From the NCBI GenBank assembly GCA_023014485.1, contig JAJOZX010005532.1, positions 89,501 through 153,500 on the forward strand: a stretch of DNA of 64,000 nt, read 5' to 3'. The notes under the pieces are model-generated. The model saw only the letters and a list, made by a program, of their open reading frames with translations. It had not been told where the DNA came from and did not search any database. This document shows, in pieces, positions 54,656 to 64,000 of this stretch (positions within the stretch are counted from its first letter, which is position 1; each line of letters starts with the position of its first letter). The translations under genes and the position numbers were made by a program. This DNA is from Bathynomus jamesi (taxonomy: Eukaryota > Arthropoda > Malacostraca > Isopoda > Cirolanidae).

Positions 54656-54938
54656 CCCCCTTGGCTCAGCCAACTGGCTGATTCGGAGCCTATAAAACAA
54701 CGCCAGCCCGGCTGGAAGTCTTAGTGTGCACTTGGCTCCTGCCAGGTGAACGAACACCTCTCCTCCTTTCTCTCCTCCTTTCTTTCTCTTGGGGGATAAC
54801 GCCGCCTCCAAGTTTCCCCCCCACCCCCCTTTGCAACAACCCCCCCCCTCCCCTTTGCAATAACCCCTACCCCCCTTTGCAATATTACATAATAACCTGC
54901 AACATTCCTGCACTCTTCCCTTTTTCGGCTATACTACT
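54656..54938 (-). repeat. Polinton right terminal inverted repeat
   Basis: Reverse complement of the left repeat, ending GGCTATACTACT at 54,938. Contains three CCCCTTTGCAA units where the left copy has about six. Shared words include GGGGGATAACGCCGCCTCCA and TGTGCACTTGGCTCC. Confidence 0.9.
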
Positions 54939-55020
54939 AGCGCTCTACTAATTATATTATGACGTCAATATTTTTCTGAACTTTTAATTTTCTTCAAAAT
55001 TTTAGCTCCATCTTCTGACT

Positions 55021-56805
55021 TCAAGTATAAAAAATTCCATGCAAGTCAGAAAATTTTTCTTTAATCATGAGTTCTGATTCCAAGTTTTCGGTTAGCAACC
55101 GATTTCTCTCTTTCCTCCAGTTGGTTGTCATCAAGCTGAAAATTATTTCAGGCACAGCATTGGAATGAGGAATGGAAAATATATGCTCCAGAATTTTTGC
55201 AAGGTTTGGAGATGGAAATGTCTTGATGAAAAGCACCTATCGTTGATCCAGAGGTAACGACTTATCACTATTGTTCAATTCTACAATGAATCTTTTTAAA
55301 AAGATGAATTCGTTGAAAAGTAGATCACCATCCACTTCAATTTGGAAGAGCTGAACGAGTTTCACAATTTCTTCAAATTTTGGGACTTTCTTCAAATCTA
55401 AGCAGCTTATGGTTTGAAGTTTTCTATACTCGACGTCGAACCGTTTCTCCAAATAATTGATTGCTGCATCGAGGAAACTTTGACAATCAATCTCGAATCG
55501 TTTAACTGCTGATTCATTATCGCATTTTTGTATCAATTGCCGAGCCAAGAATCCATAAAAATTTTCAGTCTTTTTCTCATGTAACATTTGTAGAATATTA
55601 CTCATGATTGTGTAGACCTCATCAATTATCACTTCATTTGTTTCAAGTTTTTTCAATGCTGGCTGAATATCGGTGCAAATGTTCATTACAAATCCTAGAT
55701 AGGCTTCTCCAAGCTCATCATCAAAAAACATTTTTAAAGTGGGTGGCACACTCTGCCGGGTTAAAAAATAAGCTTTAACGGGCTCAAAAGAAGACAACAA
55801 TCTTTCTATTGCTGATAATAAAGAGATCCATCGGGTGGGCACATGGCGCAAAAATTCAGACCAATCGGTCTCCAACAAGTTGAAAAATTCCTTTAGTTCG
55901 GCGGTTTTTTTAGTGGAAGAGCTGAACTCGTAAATTTTTATGATGATTGCTTCTATATCATACTTTAGACAGTTACACCCTGTTTTAATAACATTGTGTA
56001 TTTTGTGCAAGTTACAACCAGCTTTGACGATTATGGTTCTGCAATGCCGAGAAGATACTATTTTACTCCCATAGTTTATATTGGCATTATCTGCTCCATA
56101 AGCCACAACATGCTTGAGCGACAATCCGTTTGTTTCTAACCTTTCCCGAACTGCTGCAAAAATTGAATTGTGGCCGAGTCCTCGGAATCCAAAGAAAAGA
56201 ACGATAATAAGGACGTCCTGATTCCTTGTGACGTATCAAAATATCGTAGAACTAACGGGAAGGATTTTATGTTTCCTTTGTTGGAAGCATGAGTACAAAG
56301 AGAAAATGCATGATTACCACTCAAGGGTTTAAGTACAAGCTCCTTAGAGTGTGCAGCTAAAACGTTTGTGATGATCGATGACAACTTTGTCCGTCCACAA
56401 AAAAATTTAACAGCAATTTTGGAATCTCTAAACATACCTTTAAACAAACTGCTTCCGCATCCAGCTGAATTGTAACGATGTCAATGATAAACGGCGTGGT
56501 AGCAGTAAGCTGCTTCAGCGAGAGCCACTTGATTTTCGTCTTGGAAATCATTTTTTCACAAAAAAATCAGTGAGTGTTCGTGAGCTTGCCGATGTCTTCA
56601 CATCATTTTCAATGTGTGCTTTCGACTTCGCGTGTCACATTATATCATTTTCACAACCATGACTTATTGTAAACGGGTGATTGTTGCATATCTTGCATCT
56701 TGCAGTGTGATCTCTACTAGGCTGAATCCAATCGAAAGTTTTTGTCCAATCCTTGTTGAAAGTCACTAGACGTTTTTGTTTTTTAGGAGTCTCTGAACTA
56801 GCCAT
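55021..56805 (-). pseudogene. hAT-type transposase (BED finger, RNase-H core, dimerisation domain)
   Basis: From ATG at 56,805 (minus): MASSETPKKQKR, then a finger CKICNNHPFTISHGCENDI...H-x4-H (56,590-56,740). FCGRTKLSSIITNVLAAHSK and DASNKGNIKSFPLVLRYFDT (first Asp) lie at 56,136-56,447. The long frame 55,237-56,124 (295 residues) gives VAYGADNANINYGSK (second Asp), CNLHKIHNVIKTG (CxxH-type) and LRHVPTRWISLLSAIERLL. The C-terminal piece (55,021-55,236) is IFSIPHSNAVPEIIFSLMTT, the dimerisation motif with the catalytic Glu. Frameshifts near 56,500, 56,130 and 55,237 disable it. Confidence 0.88.
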
Positions 56806-57331
56806 TTTGCTAGGTGAAAAATTGTAAATAATATTATTATTATAATAATAAGTAAAAAAACATGATTGTAAATAATTAATTCAAAAAATATTCTAAATCT
56901 TATAAATAAAATCAAGTGTGTGTGTGTGTTTTCATCTTTCACTAAAACTTTCACAAACTTTCACGCAAATGCAGCAATTTACACCTGAACGATTTCTTAT
57001 AAAAAGTAGACATACAGATTTTATTTGAATTACACAATCTCAAGTTGTATGGTCAAACAATCGCAGGTTTCACACTAATTCAAAGCTTACAATATAACTA
57101 CGGCTGAAAAACTGCCAACTCGTCGCCAAACACAACATTTTATAAGCGTTATGTAATTTCTAGGATGTTCTACAACATTCACCGTTCCTCTACAGAATTC
57201 TACAGGATCCTACATAATTCTAGAAAATTCTAAATCAATTCATCCCGAAAAAATTTGCTTAAAAAATATTTTTTGTGGGACATTTAGAATACAAAGCGGG
57301 ACGCGGGATTTTTTGATCAAATTGGAGCAAC
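55021..57331 (-). mobile_element. hAT element with BED-type finger
   Basis: A leftward hAT transposase gene fills 55,021-56,805. The right end at about 57,331 reads, inverted, AGGGTTGCTCCAATTTGATC with several TCCCGC words inside, a hAT-type terminus. The left end was not found; the element may be truncated near the Polinton terminus (54,938). Confidence 0.75.
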
Positions 57332-59100
57332 CCTATATGACGGTCCCACCCTTTCGAGGTTCCTAGCCCCGTTAAACTTTACTTATTTTATCCACCATCC
57401 TTGGGACCTGCAAATATCAGAGTAAAAATTTTGTAAAAACGTTTATAATAGTTCTTTACACTTCATATTATAAGAGAGTTATCAGTAAAATATAACGTTT
57501 TCTGTGATAAGTGACTTTTAAAGTAAACTATTGTAAAAGTAATTACTAATAGCTAAACGTATGGCATGAGCCAGCGTGTGGGTGCGTCCATGAACGCCGT
57601 CGTCGCTTGCACGAATTCTAGTATCCAGTGGAAGTAAAAATAAATTGAAATTAAATTTGCAATGGCTTTGCTTTTTTTTTTTATAATGAGCATCCACTGA
57701 ACAAGTGCAGTTCTAAATTACAACGAAAAAGTAACTAATGAGCGACAGATACCAATAAACACATCCTCCTCCTTAACAGCTTTCAGAATTTTAATGCACT
57801 CTCATGCCATGTGGTCAGATGATTTTCAGACAATATAGTCAGGTTCACTATGTATTTTTGTTCAAATTTTATGGAGATTATCAAACCAATACATTTTTGA
57901 GAAGCTTATGGCATCAGGAATATGAAAAGTAATGTTTACATTTGCGCAGATGCCTGCTTGGCGGCCATTTAGGAGGCAGTTGCAACAGTGTTTATAAATC
58001 CTGATGCTTCAATAATTTTGCAGTATTTTTGCAGTAGTGTTGCAATATTTAATTTTATACTGTAAAGATTTATGTTAACACAACTAGTACACAATTATCT
58101 TGGTGTTGGTTAACAGGCCCGTGCACAGGGGGGGGGGCTTGAGCCCCTGCCCTTTTTCTTCTTCATATCAAAAGTGCCCTTTTAGTCAAAATTCATAAAT
58201 ATATTGATTCGACATAAATTTGAATTAATTAGTTATATTTTTATTTAGTTACTGCTACTTCAACAGATTTTCAAAACTGGAATTACTTTGATCTATGATT
58301 TTTTTATTAGAATAATAAACTTAACATATCGTTTATGAAAAAGCTATATAGGGCTATGGGTTGATTGCCTGTGCCCTCATCCGTTGGAAATTTCCAGCAG
58401 ACTTCAGTGGAGGGTTACCGACAAAAGCCCTATGCTTTTTCGTTAGAGAGTTATGAATATGTAGGTCTTTAAAGGACCTTTTTATTATTTAATTGATTAC
58501 GGTAATTTTAGCGTCGGGATTTTAGAAGCCTATATGTTAATGAAAAGAAATTGCCCCACCTTAATTTTGCTGGGTCCTTGGTTTGCTTCGATGTAGGGCG
58601 TTACGATCATTTTCGGTGTATGGCCGCCACGATGGAGTTACCGACGAATTTACTGGAGGTAATTAATATAGGCAGTCACAATATAAACACTTTTAGGTGT
58701 AGGCCTACCCTTTTTCTTTATATTTATTTATTAAGTTTATTTTAAGGAATTCACTCAGAACTTGAGGGAAGACAAAAGCACATCTTCCCTGTTTAAAGCG
58801 TTCGCTGCACATAAACAGCCCCGAGAGCCGTTCCTTGGTTCGCTTGTATTTTCATTATTATTTGCCGATCTAGCAAAATTTTGTTTGGTCTACTTCTCTG
58901 TGGGAGACTAAACAATAAATTGGGTTTTCTTGTTGCTATGTGAGGCTTGATTCATACATACAGGTTCTTTGTACGTATGGCAATTATTTCATTCCCAATA
59001 GGCTATGTCGCCAATCCCGAGGCAATTTTGTATAGATATTTAATTCAATTAATTAATAATTTATATTTAATTATGAAATAAATGTACCACATATGATACC
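57332..59100. other. Non-coding stretch with one hAT-type terminus
   Basis: No gene is supported. At 58,112 CAGGCCCGTGCACAGGGGGG followed by GGGCTTGAGCCCCTGCCCTT looks like a hAT-type MITE end; a partner end was not found within 1 kb. The rest is AT-rich unique sequence. Confidence 0.5.
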
Positions 59101-59101
59101 A

Positions 59102-59326
59102 TGTTGTGAGCGCGTATAGTTTTTCCATATACTGGGAGGGGCCGGAGAAAAATTTGTATGTTATAGATCAAATTTTTTTATAAACTGTGTTTTAAACCAT
59201 GTGAAATGGATTGAAAAGAATGAAATAGGAATTTAGGAAGAGAGAGGTTACTCAAGACCTATTTAAATATAAAAGTTCAAGAGGCCAACTTCTCAAGTTT
59301 AGTTAAAGTTATGTCAATCAGTTTGA
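59102..59326 (-). repeat. Possible 3' LTR of the BEL/Pao element
   Basis: Lies directly 3' of the pol gene on the minus strand, after a purine-rich AAAGGGAG (59,327-59,334) that may be the polypurine tract. It could run from TGATTGACAT (59,320) to CTCACAACA (59,102). The 5' LTR is outside the window, so the borders are unproven; the tract is six bases from the TG. Confidence 0.35.
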
Positions 59327-59405
59327 CTCCCTTTAGGTATAGGAAATTTTATGGAATTAAAGTAAAGTTATTAAGCATTTTAACTTTGCTCAATTTGTGT
59401 AAGGT

Positions 59406-61709
59406 TTATAAGTCACCAGTCTTAATTTTTTCTTGTAAAAGTTTTCTGGCTTTCAAAGCAGTCTTTCTTTGAGGCCTGTCTGGTTTAGTCTGAGTTAAAT
59501 CAGGTACATTGAGAGATTCTTCCCCAATAGTATCCTGATCCATCCTTTGGGGTAATGGTTCTAATTTAGCCCCACACTCCAAAGGATATAGTAATGTGAT
59601 ATCTCTGGTGGCTTCACCAGTTGCTGTTTTCAGTTTTACAACCCTGGTAACTTCGTCTTCACCAGTTTTGAGTTCCAAGACTTTTCCCATTGACCAATGC
59701 TGTCTTGGTGTCTTGTCATGTATCAACACAATGTCCCCAATTTTGACTGAATCATTCCAATTTTGTTTGTTAATTGTTTGTCTTTCTCTAAGACTTGTTA
59801 AGTATTCTTCTCTCCATTTTGTTATAAATTGAGTTTTGATTTGTGTCAAATGTTGGTATTTTGTGTTGAGTTCTTTGTGTCCTATTTCCCAATCTGGATC
59901 CTCTGTACTGTTATGTTCAGATTCTGGTAACATGTTTACTGTTTCTCCCTTAATTAGGTGGTTTGGTGTGAGAGGTTCTGGCTCATTAATACCATCTCCC
60001 ACATAAGTTAATGGTCTGTTGTTGACAACATTTTCAATTTCTGACAGAATAGTCATGAGTTCAAAAAGTTGTAGATGTTTGGTCCCAATAGTCTTTTTAA
60101 GGCAGTTCTTTACAGTCTGTATGTTTCTTTCCCAAATGGAACCATACCATGGTGTATTAACAGGAATGTACTTCCAGGTTATATTGTGTTTCATTAAATG
60201 AGTTTGTACTGTTTCACTCTCACAAATCTGATGAATAATTCTTTCACCAGATTTGAAGTATGTGGCATTGTCTGACCATATAGTTTTGGGTACAGAATTG
60301 TGTGCACAAAATCGTCTGAAAGCAGCAATAAAAGCTTCTGCTGTCAGATCTTCTACTATGTCTAGACATATGGCACGTGTGGCAGCACAGGTGAAGAGTA
60401 CAATGTACACTTTGTATTCCTTTGAATCCATTTCAAAACTCACATTTACCGCTCCAGTGTAGTCAATACCCGTGGTTTCAAATGGCCGAGTAAATGTTAC
60501 TCGTTCCACAGGTTGGTCTGGAGGGCTTGGGGTCTTAAAGGGTCGTGAATGGATACGTTTACAAGGAATGCATGCGTTTAAAATTTTCTTTGTTTCAGTT
60601 CTACCCTTTGGTAGCCAGTAAGTTTTTCTCAGCTCCGTCAGGGTTTGTGGGACCCCCATGTGGTGTATTTTGTTGTGGGTATCCCTGATGATGAGATTTG
60701 TGAAGTGATTCCTCCTCGGAAGAAGAATTGGGTGCTTAGAGTTGTAAGTCAAAGTTGACTTGTTAAGCCTTCCTTTACACCTTATCAGACCCTCTGTATC
60801 CAGGTACAGATTTAAATCCATGACAAGTGGAGCAATTCCTTTGTTTAATGTGTTACTGGACCTAAGATACTTCAACTCCTTGTCAAATTCTGAAGCTTGT
60901 ATCTGTTTGAGCCAGTATTTTGTTGCAGTTTCTGTTAAGTTAGAAAAGGCCTTTTGAGGACAGTGTTTGAGAAGGTAGCTATTGACAAACGTGCAGCAAT
61001 AGACTGTAATTCTCAAGAGTTTGTTGAGGTCTGAATAATGTTTATAGTCAAATATAGGTTTGTCCTCAGTGATCTTTTCAGTTGTCGTAGAGTTGAGTGT
61101 GAGGTTAACTACTTTAGCTGGCCAAAGATCCTCACATGTTAGCCATTCAGGCCCTTCATACCAGATTTTATTTGTTTTCAACAGTTTGTAAGAGAGCCCT
61201 CTTGTCAAAAAGTCTGCAGGATTCTCTTTTGTTTTTATGTACCTAAATTTGATACCAAGGTTTGTGTTTGCAGTTTTGATTTCTGTTAGTCTGTTTTTCA
61301 CAAATATGTTTTTGCAAGAAGTTGTATCTGTGTTGGTCACCCATGTTAGACAAATTTGACTGTCTGTCCATAAGTAAATGTTTGTTATGTCAACTTCTTT
61401 ATACACTTGTGAGAGAAAGTCTGCTGTTTTAACTCCCAATGAGACAGCTAATAATTCAAGTTGTGGTACAGTTTTCTTTTGGTTTAAGGGTGCCACTTTG
61501 AATGATTCTGAAAGCACTTGTCTTTTTGTATTGGCATTTGGATTTAAGTTATAACTCTTTGTGCAAAGAGTGTCATCGTGTTCAGAATTCTGTTTTAAAA
61601 ACCAAAGCATTCCAAGTGTTTTTGTGTAATTGTTTGGTTCAATGTTCTCATTGTTGTCTTTTGTTATTTGTTCATTTAATTTGGGAGAATTAGAAACCCA
61701 TTCTCTCAA
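59406..61709 (-). CDS. pol: BEL/Pao Pol C-terminal part: RNase H, integrase, C-terminal domain
   Basis: One open frame of 767 codons, leftward. It starts inside Pol, so the first residue is not a true start. In order: REWVSNSPKL; RNase-H-type PQLELLAVSLGVK and LWTDSQICLTWV; ENPADFLTRG; integrase zinc motif HHMGVPQTLTELRKTYWLPK...CIPC; core Asp in TTGIDYTGAV, Asp in WSDNATYF and Glu in SIWERNIQTVK; then NNRPLTYVGDG and the GDIVLIHDKTPRQHWSMGKV end typical of BEL/Pao (DUF5641). These activities degrade RNA in the hybrid and insert the cDNA. It is not joined in frame to the RT part upstream (one shift near 61,800-61,880). Confidence 0.93.
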   Translation of the reverse strand: MREWVSNSPKLNEQITKDNNENIEPNNYTKTLGMLWFLKQNSEHDDTLCTKSYNLNPNANTKRQVLSESFKVAPLNQKKTVPQLELLAVSLGVKTADFLSQVYKEVDITNIYLWTDSQICLTWVTNTDTTSCKNIFVKNRLTEIKTANTNLGIKFRYIKTKENPADFLTRGLSYKLLKTNKIWYEGPEWLTCEDLWPAKVVNLTLNSTTTEKITEDKPIFDYKHYSDLNKLLRITVYCCTFVNSYLLKHCPQKAFSNLTETATKYWLKQIQASEFDKELKYLRSSNTLNKGIAPLVMDLNLYLDTEGLIRCKGRLNKSTLTYNSKHPILLPRRNHFTNLIIRDTHNKIHHMGVPQTLTELRKTYWLPKGRTETKKILNACIPCKRIHSRPFKTPSPPDQPVERVTFTRPFETTGIDYTGAVNVSFEMDSKEYKVYIVLFTCAATRAICLDIVEDLTAEAFIAAFRRFCAHNSVPKTIWSDNATYFKSGERIIHQICESETVQTHLMKHNITWKYIPVNTPWYGSIWERNIQTVKNCLKKTIGTKHLQLFELMTILSEIENVVNNRPLTYVGDGINEPEPLTPNHLIKGETVNMLPESEHNSTEDPDWEIGHKELNTKYQHLTQIKTQFITKWREEYLTSLRERQTINKQNWNDSVKIGDIVLIHDKTPRQHWSMGKVLELKTGEDEVTRVVKLKTATGEATRDITLLYPLECGAKLEPLPQRMDQDTIGEESLNVPDLTQTKPDRPQRKTALKARKLLQEKIKTGDL

Positions 61710-62477
61710 TCCAAAATTTCTTGCTTCATTATGGGTTGTGACATTTGGTAAATTTCAAGCAATTCCTCTTCAGTTACAGTGGAACCAATGAGGTTATCCA
61801 CATAAAAGTTTTGTTTTAAAAACTGAACTGTTAAGTCCTCTTGAAATAGTTTTAGGTGGTTTTAATTTTAAAGCAAGAATACTTGGAGAGCAATTTGCTC
61901 CAAAAATAATTACTTTAAATCTGTAGGTTTTGAAACCTTTGTTAAGGTCATGTGGATTATTCAACCACAAAAACCTGAGATGATTTTTATCATACTCAAG
62001 CTTCAAATTTATACAGAGGAATGCTTTTTCTATGTCACTTTGTACTGCATAATTGTCTAAACGGAAGCAAAGGAGAATTTTTACAAGATCTGAGACAAGG
62101 TTTGGGCCTTCCATGAGACAATTATTTAAACTAACAGAATTTGTGTCTTTTAAACTACAGTTGTATACTACTCTTAGTTTAGTTGTGGATGAGTCTTCTC
62201 TGTAAACTCCCCTGTGTGTTAAATAATGACAACCTCGTTTTTTAAAGGGTTCATCAGTAACTTCTTCAATGAAGCCCCTTTCTATTTGTTCCTTGAATAT
62301 GTTGTTGTATTGTTCTAAAAGATTGTCATTTTTTAGTTTTCTGTAATTTTTATACAGATGTGCCTTAGCTACTTTCAAATTGTCCATTATTTCTGGACAA
62401 GGTGTTTTCCAAGGCAGCTCCACATAGTATTGATTGTCTCTGTGTTGTAACGTGTCCTTAAATTGTTCTGTCATCAA
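61710..62477 (-). pseudogene. pol: BEL/Pao reverse transcriptase, one frameshift
   Basis: The frame from 62,477 leftward gives YYVELPWKTPCPEI, GFIEEVTDEPFKKRGCHYLT and HRGV, KLRVVYNCSLKDTNSVSLNN then CLMEGPNLVSDLVKILLCFR, YAVQSDIEKAFLCI (first Asp, motif A), FKVIIFGANCSPSILALKL. It shifts near 61,800-61,880, after which FYVDNLIGSTVTEEELLEIY appears. The catalytic box is YVDN instead of YVDD. YVDN occurs naturally in a group of BEL/Pao elements, so this need not mean loss of activity. The frameshift does break the protein. Confidence 0.9.
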
Positions 62478-62528
62478 TTGGTCTTCATGTGTAATTGTAC
62501 TGTCCTTTATGCCAACTGATTCTAATAG

Positions 62529-63130
62529 TCACAACTGCTGTAACCCTTCATCCAATGTGGAATCATTTTCATTCAAATGATGTGGGATTATAACAGTGTT
62601 TTTGTAGTTCGAGTTTGTCACATAGTCAGAAATTTGTGACTGTGGTGATTTCGTTTTGCGTAAATTTTGTTCATGTTCTGTGTTTTCTGTGTCAGTAGTA
62701 AGATGGTATTTAGTTATGTCACCCAAAGGAGCATACCTGTGGGAGTTTGTATGGCTATTCCATCTCCAATTTTAATGATGCCTCTATGGACCAGATGAAG
62801 ATAGTCAGCCCCCATGAGCATATGTATATCATCAATTACATCTGCATTAAGGGTTTTATCAGCTATCGTGTATTTGTTTTGAAGTTGTAGCAAAGCTTGT
62901 TTTAACCCAGCTATTTGTATTTTTTCTTGTTCTACTTTTTCCACAACAACACCCTTAAGGGTTTCAAATGCTCCCTCAAGAGTCAAAGTTATATTTGCAG
63001 TTTTAAAACTGGCTTGTACTGGGTTTTTATTGATAAATGATGAAATAGAGAGGTCTTCATTCCTTGTTGGTTCTGAAGTCCCAATTTTTCTATCAGTTGT
63101 TTGTTACAAATGTTTGTTGTGAGCAGGTAT
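62529..63130 (-). pseudogene. pol: BEL/Pao protease region
   Basis: Near 63,115-63,145 the minus strand reads CLLDTCSQQTFVTNN: the DTCSQ box is the aspartic-protease active site of BEL/Pao elements. A frame at 62,714-62,986 follows with ITLEGAFETLKG-type text (TLEGAFETLKGVVVEKVEQE) and LNADVIDDIHMLMGADYLHL, where the IDxLIGxDYL-like motif is the second half of the protease. 62,529-62,726 links to RT. Frames are broken by several indels. Confidence 0.75.
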
Positions 63131-63991
63131 CTAAAAGACACCTAACCTACTATTTGTCCCCTTTGTTTTGGATTTCCAAGGTTGTGGTTGGTAAAAGAAT
63201 TTTTGAATTGGGTTAATGCTAGATGAACTGATATGCCATTCATAGCATTTGGTTTGTTTCTGTTTGTTTTGGTTTGATTTGGGTGTTTGTTCATAATGTT
63301 TGTTAGTTTTTCCAATGTCTGTGTGTGTATTACACATAGGGGTAACATGGTCAAAACTGTTGCAAAACTTACAATTGTATTTCAAATTTATTTGCAGTTT
63401 GTTTTTGGTGCCCTGATCCAGTGCATTTTTTGCATAAGTTTAGTTGTTCACAACGTTTTGACCTTGCTGTAAAGTCTTTGTATTTGGGACAATTTGTAGA
63501 ATAATGTTCACTGCTAAAACAAAATTTGCATGGTGTGGGATTATACTCAAAAGTAGCTACATTAAAGTTTTGCAGAGTAGGAGTCTTTGAGTCTTTTTCT
63601 GTCACTTTATTTTCTGCAAATTGAGTTTTGCGGTTGTGTTTTGATGTAACTGGTAAGTGTTGAAATCTTTTGTTAGGTTTTTGGTTTTCTGCATTGTTGG
63701 TTTTTTCTTGTGCTGTATTAAATTTTGGGAGTGTGTAACTTGATTTGTAAAGTGCAAGTACAGTTGGGAAATCTTCTCTTAGTTTATTAAGGCTAGGGTA
63801 TATGTCAGTTGTCCTCTGATGAAATATCTCTTGACTTTAGAAGGGAGCTTTTCAAAAACAACAGCTTGAATGATCCAAGCTGTTTCTGCAATGTTTAAAT
63901 CATTGTTTTTAAGTTGTCCCATGAGACATTCAAACTCACAGTAAAAGTCAAAGAGGTCACCATAGTTGTCTTTTGGGGTTCGCATGTTCAT
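63131..63991 (-). pseudogene. gag: BEL/Pao Gag C-terminal part with zinc knuckles
   Basis: At the right edge MNMRTPKDNYGDLFDFYCEF and ETAWIIQAVVFEKLPSKVKR match the Gag-like (DUF1759-type) region. Knuckles follow: CKFCFSSEHYSTNC (63,500-63,545), CKKCTGSGHQ (63,420-63,450) and CKFCNSFDHVTPMC (63,335-63,380). These bind element RNA for packaging. The region between 63,610 and 63,780 is a Lys/Asn/Gln-rich linker. Several frameshifts; the Gag N-terminus lies outside the window. Confidence 0.8.
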
Positions 63992-64000
63992 TACTTTAAG

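Larger units (their letters stand above)
35579..54938. mobile_element. Polinton/Maverick element, about 19.4 kb, complete ends but decayed
   Basis: Outer ends AGTAGTATAGCCG are inverted copies starting with AG, as Polintons do. Homology extends about 320 bp inward on both sides. Between them lie DNA polymerase B, packaging ATPase, integrase, minor and major capsid proteins and the cysteine protease, the canonical gene set, at the usual 15-20 kb size. The 6 bp outside each end (GGGAAC, AGCGCT) do not match, so no target duplication is seen. Later insertions: a TIR transposon at 49.8-52.3 kb and a SINE near 53.6 kb. Confidence 0.93.
59102..64000 (-). mobile_element. BEL/Pao LTR retrotransposon, partial (runs off the right edge)
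   Basis: Minus-strand order from the right edge: Gag end, zinc knuckles, protease, reverse transcriptase, RNase H, integrase, DUF5641-like end. The order and motifs are those of BEL/Pao. Compared with other elements here it is well preserved, with a 767-codon open frame, so it is probably the youngest large element in the window. Confidence 0.92.

Noticed and set aside
54346..54724. Ser/Leu/Cys-rich frames over the CT-rich minisatellite
   Set aside because: Low-complexity repeat translation open in all three forward frames; no conserved start or domain.
61710..61800. YVDN read as an inactivating mutation of the reverse transcriptase
   Set aside because: YVDN is a natural variant in a group of BEL/Pao elements; the frameshift is the real defect.

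Overview
This window is invertebrate nuclear DNA. It is AT-rich, carries about 20 (TA)n microsatellites, and is almost wholly built of transposable elements (TEs) in every state of decay. The mix of a Polinton/Maverick, BEL/Pao, mariner/Tc1/pogo, hAT, an RTE-type LINE and Penelope-like debris, plus a Gly/His-rich secreted peptide gene with a three-codon first exon, fits an arthropod best. That is an inference; no single-copy marker gene fixes the taxon. No prokaryotic operon, CRISPR array or rRNA gene is present.

Layout. 0-4.4 kb: palindromic and tandem repeats, small MITEs, SINE debris. 4.46-6.24 kb: truncated copy 1 of an unusual DNA transposon, called here the HWDGK family. 6.4-9.5 kb: decayed RTE-like LINE (endonuclease, reverse transcriptase, C-terminal domain). 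9.8-19.7 kb: MITEs, a Penelope-like GIY-YIG remnant between inverted arms carrying hammerhead-ribozyme motifs, a second hammerhead-bearing inverted-repeat element, a tRNA-derived SINE, and deleted mariner-type and hAT elements. 19.7-24.5 kb: HWDGK copy 2 with a Tc1-like element nested in its leader. 24.6-24.8 kb: hairpin element with a tRNA-like Pol III unit. 24.8-27.5 kb: HWDGK copy 3 with a palindromic hAT-type MITE inside its coding region. 27.5-28.9 kb: MITEs. 29.1-32.7 kb: the only convincing host gene, two exons encoding a 73-residue secreted Gly/His-rich peptide, with a 3.2 kb intron holding a mariner. 33.4-35.07 kb: pogo/Tigger-like element. 35.09-35.56 kb: foldback element. 35.58-54.94 kb: a full-length but decayed Polinton, itself invaded by a TIR element (49.8-52.3 kb) and a SINE. 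55.0-57.3 kb: BED-type hAT transposase. 59.1-64.0 kb: BEL/Pao retrotransposon on the minus strand, running off the right edge.

The Polinton keeps recognisable remains of most of the self-synthesising virus-like set. On the minus strand are protein-primed-type DNA polymerase B and accessory ORFs. On the plus strand are a packaging ATPase, a conserved small protein, an integrase with chromodomain, a penton-like minor capsid protein, a pVI-like basic protein, the major capsid protein and an adenovirus-type cysteine protease. Most genes carry frameshifts or stops, so the copy is dead.

Two element types look least described: the HWDGK family (three copies here, termini TTA-x-GGTG, all in TA-rich or (TA)n DNA), and the 49.8-52.3 kb TIR element, whose protein shows a possible D-D-E layout with a Cys/His insertion. 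Paired inverted hammerhead motifs in two different families are the third notable signal.
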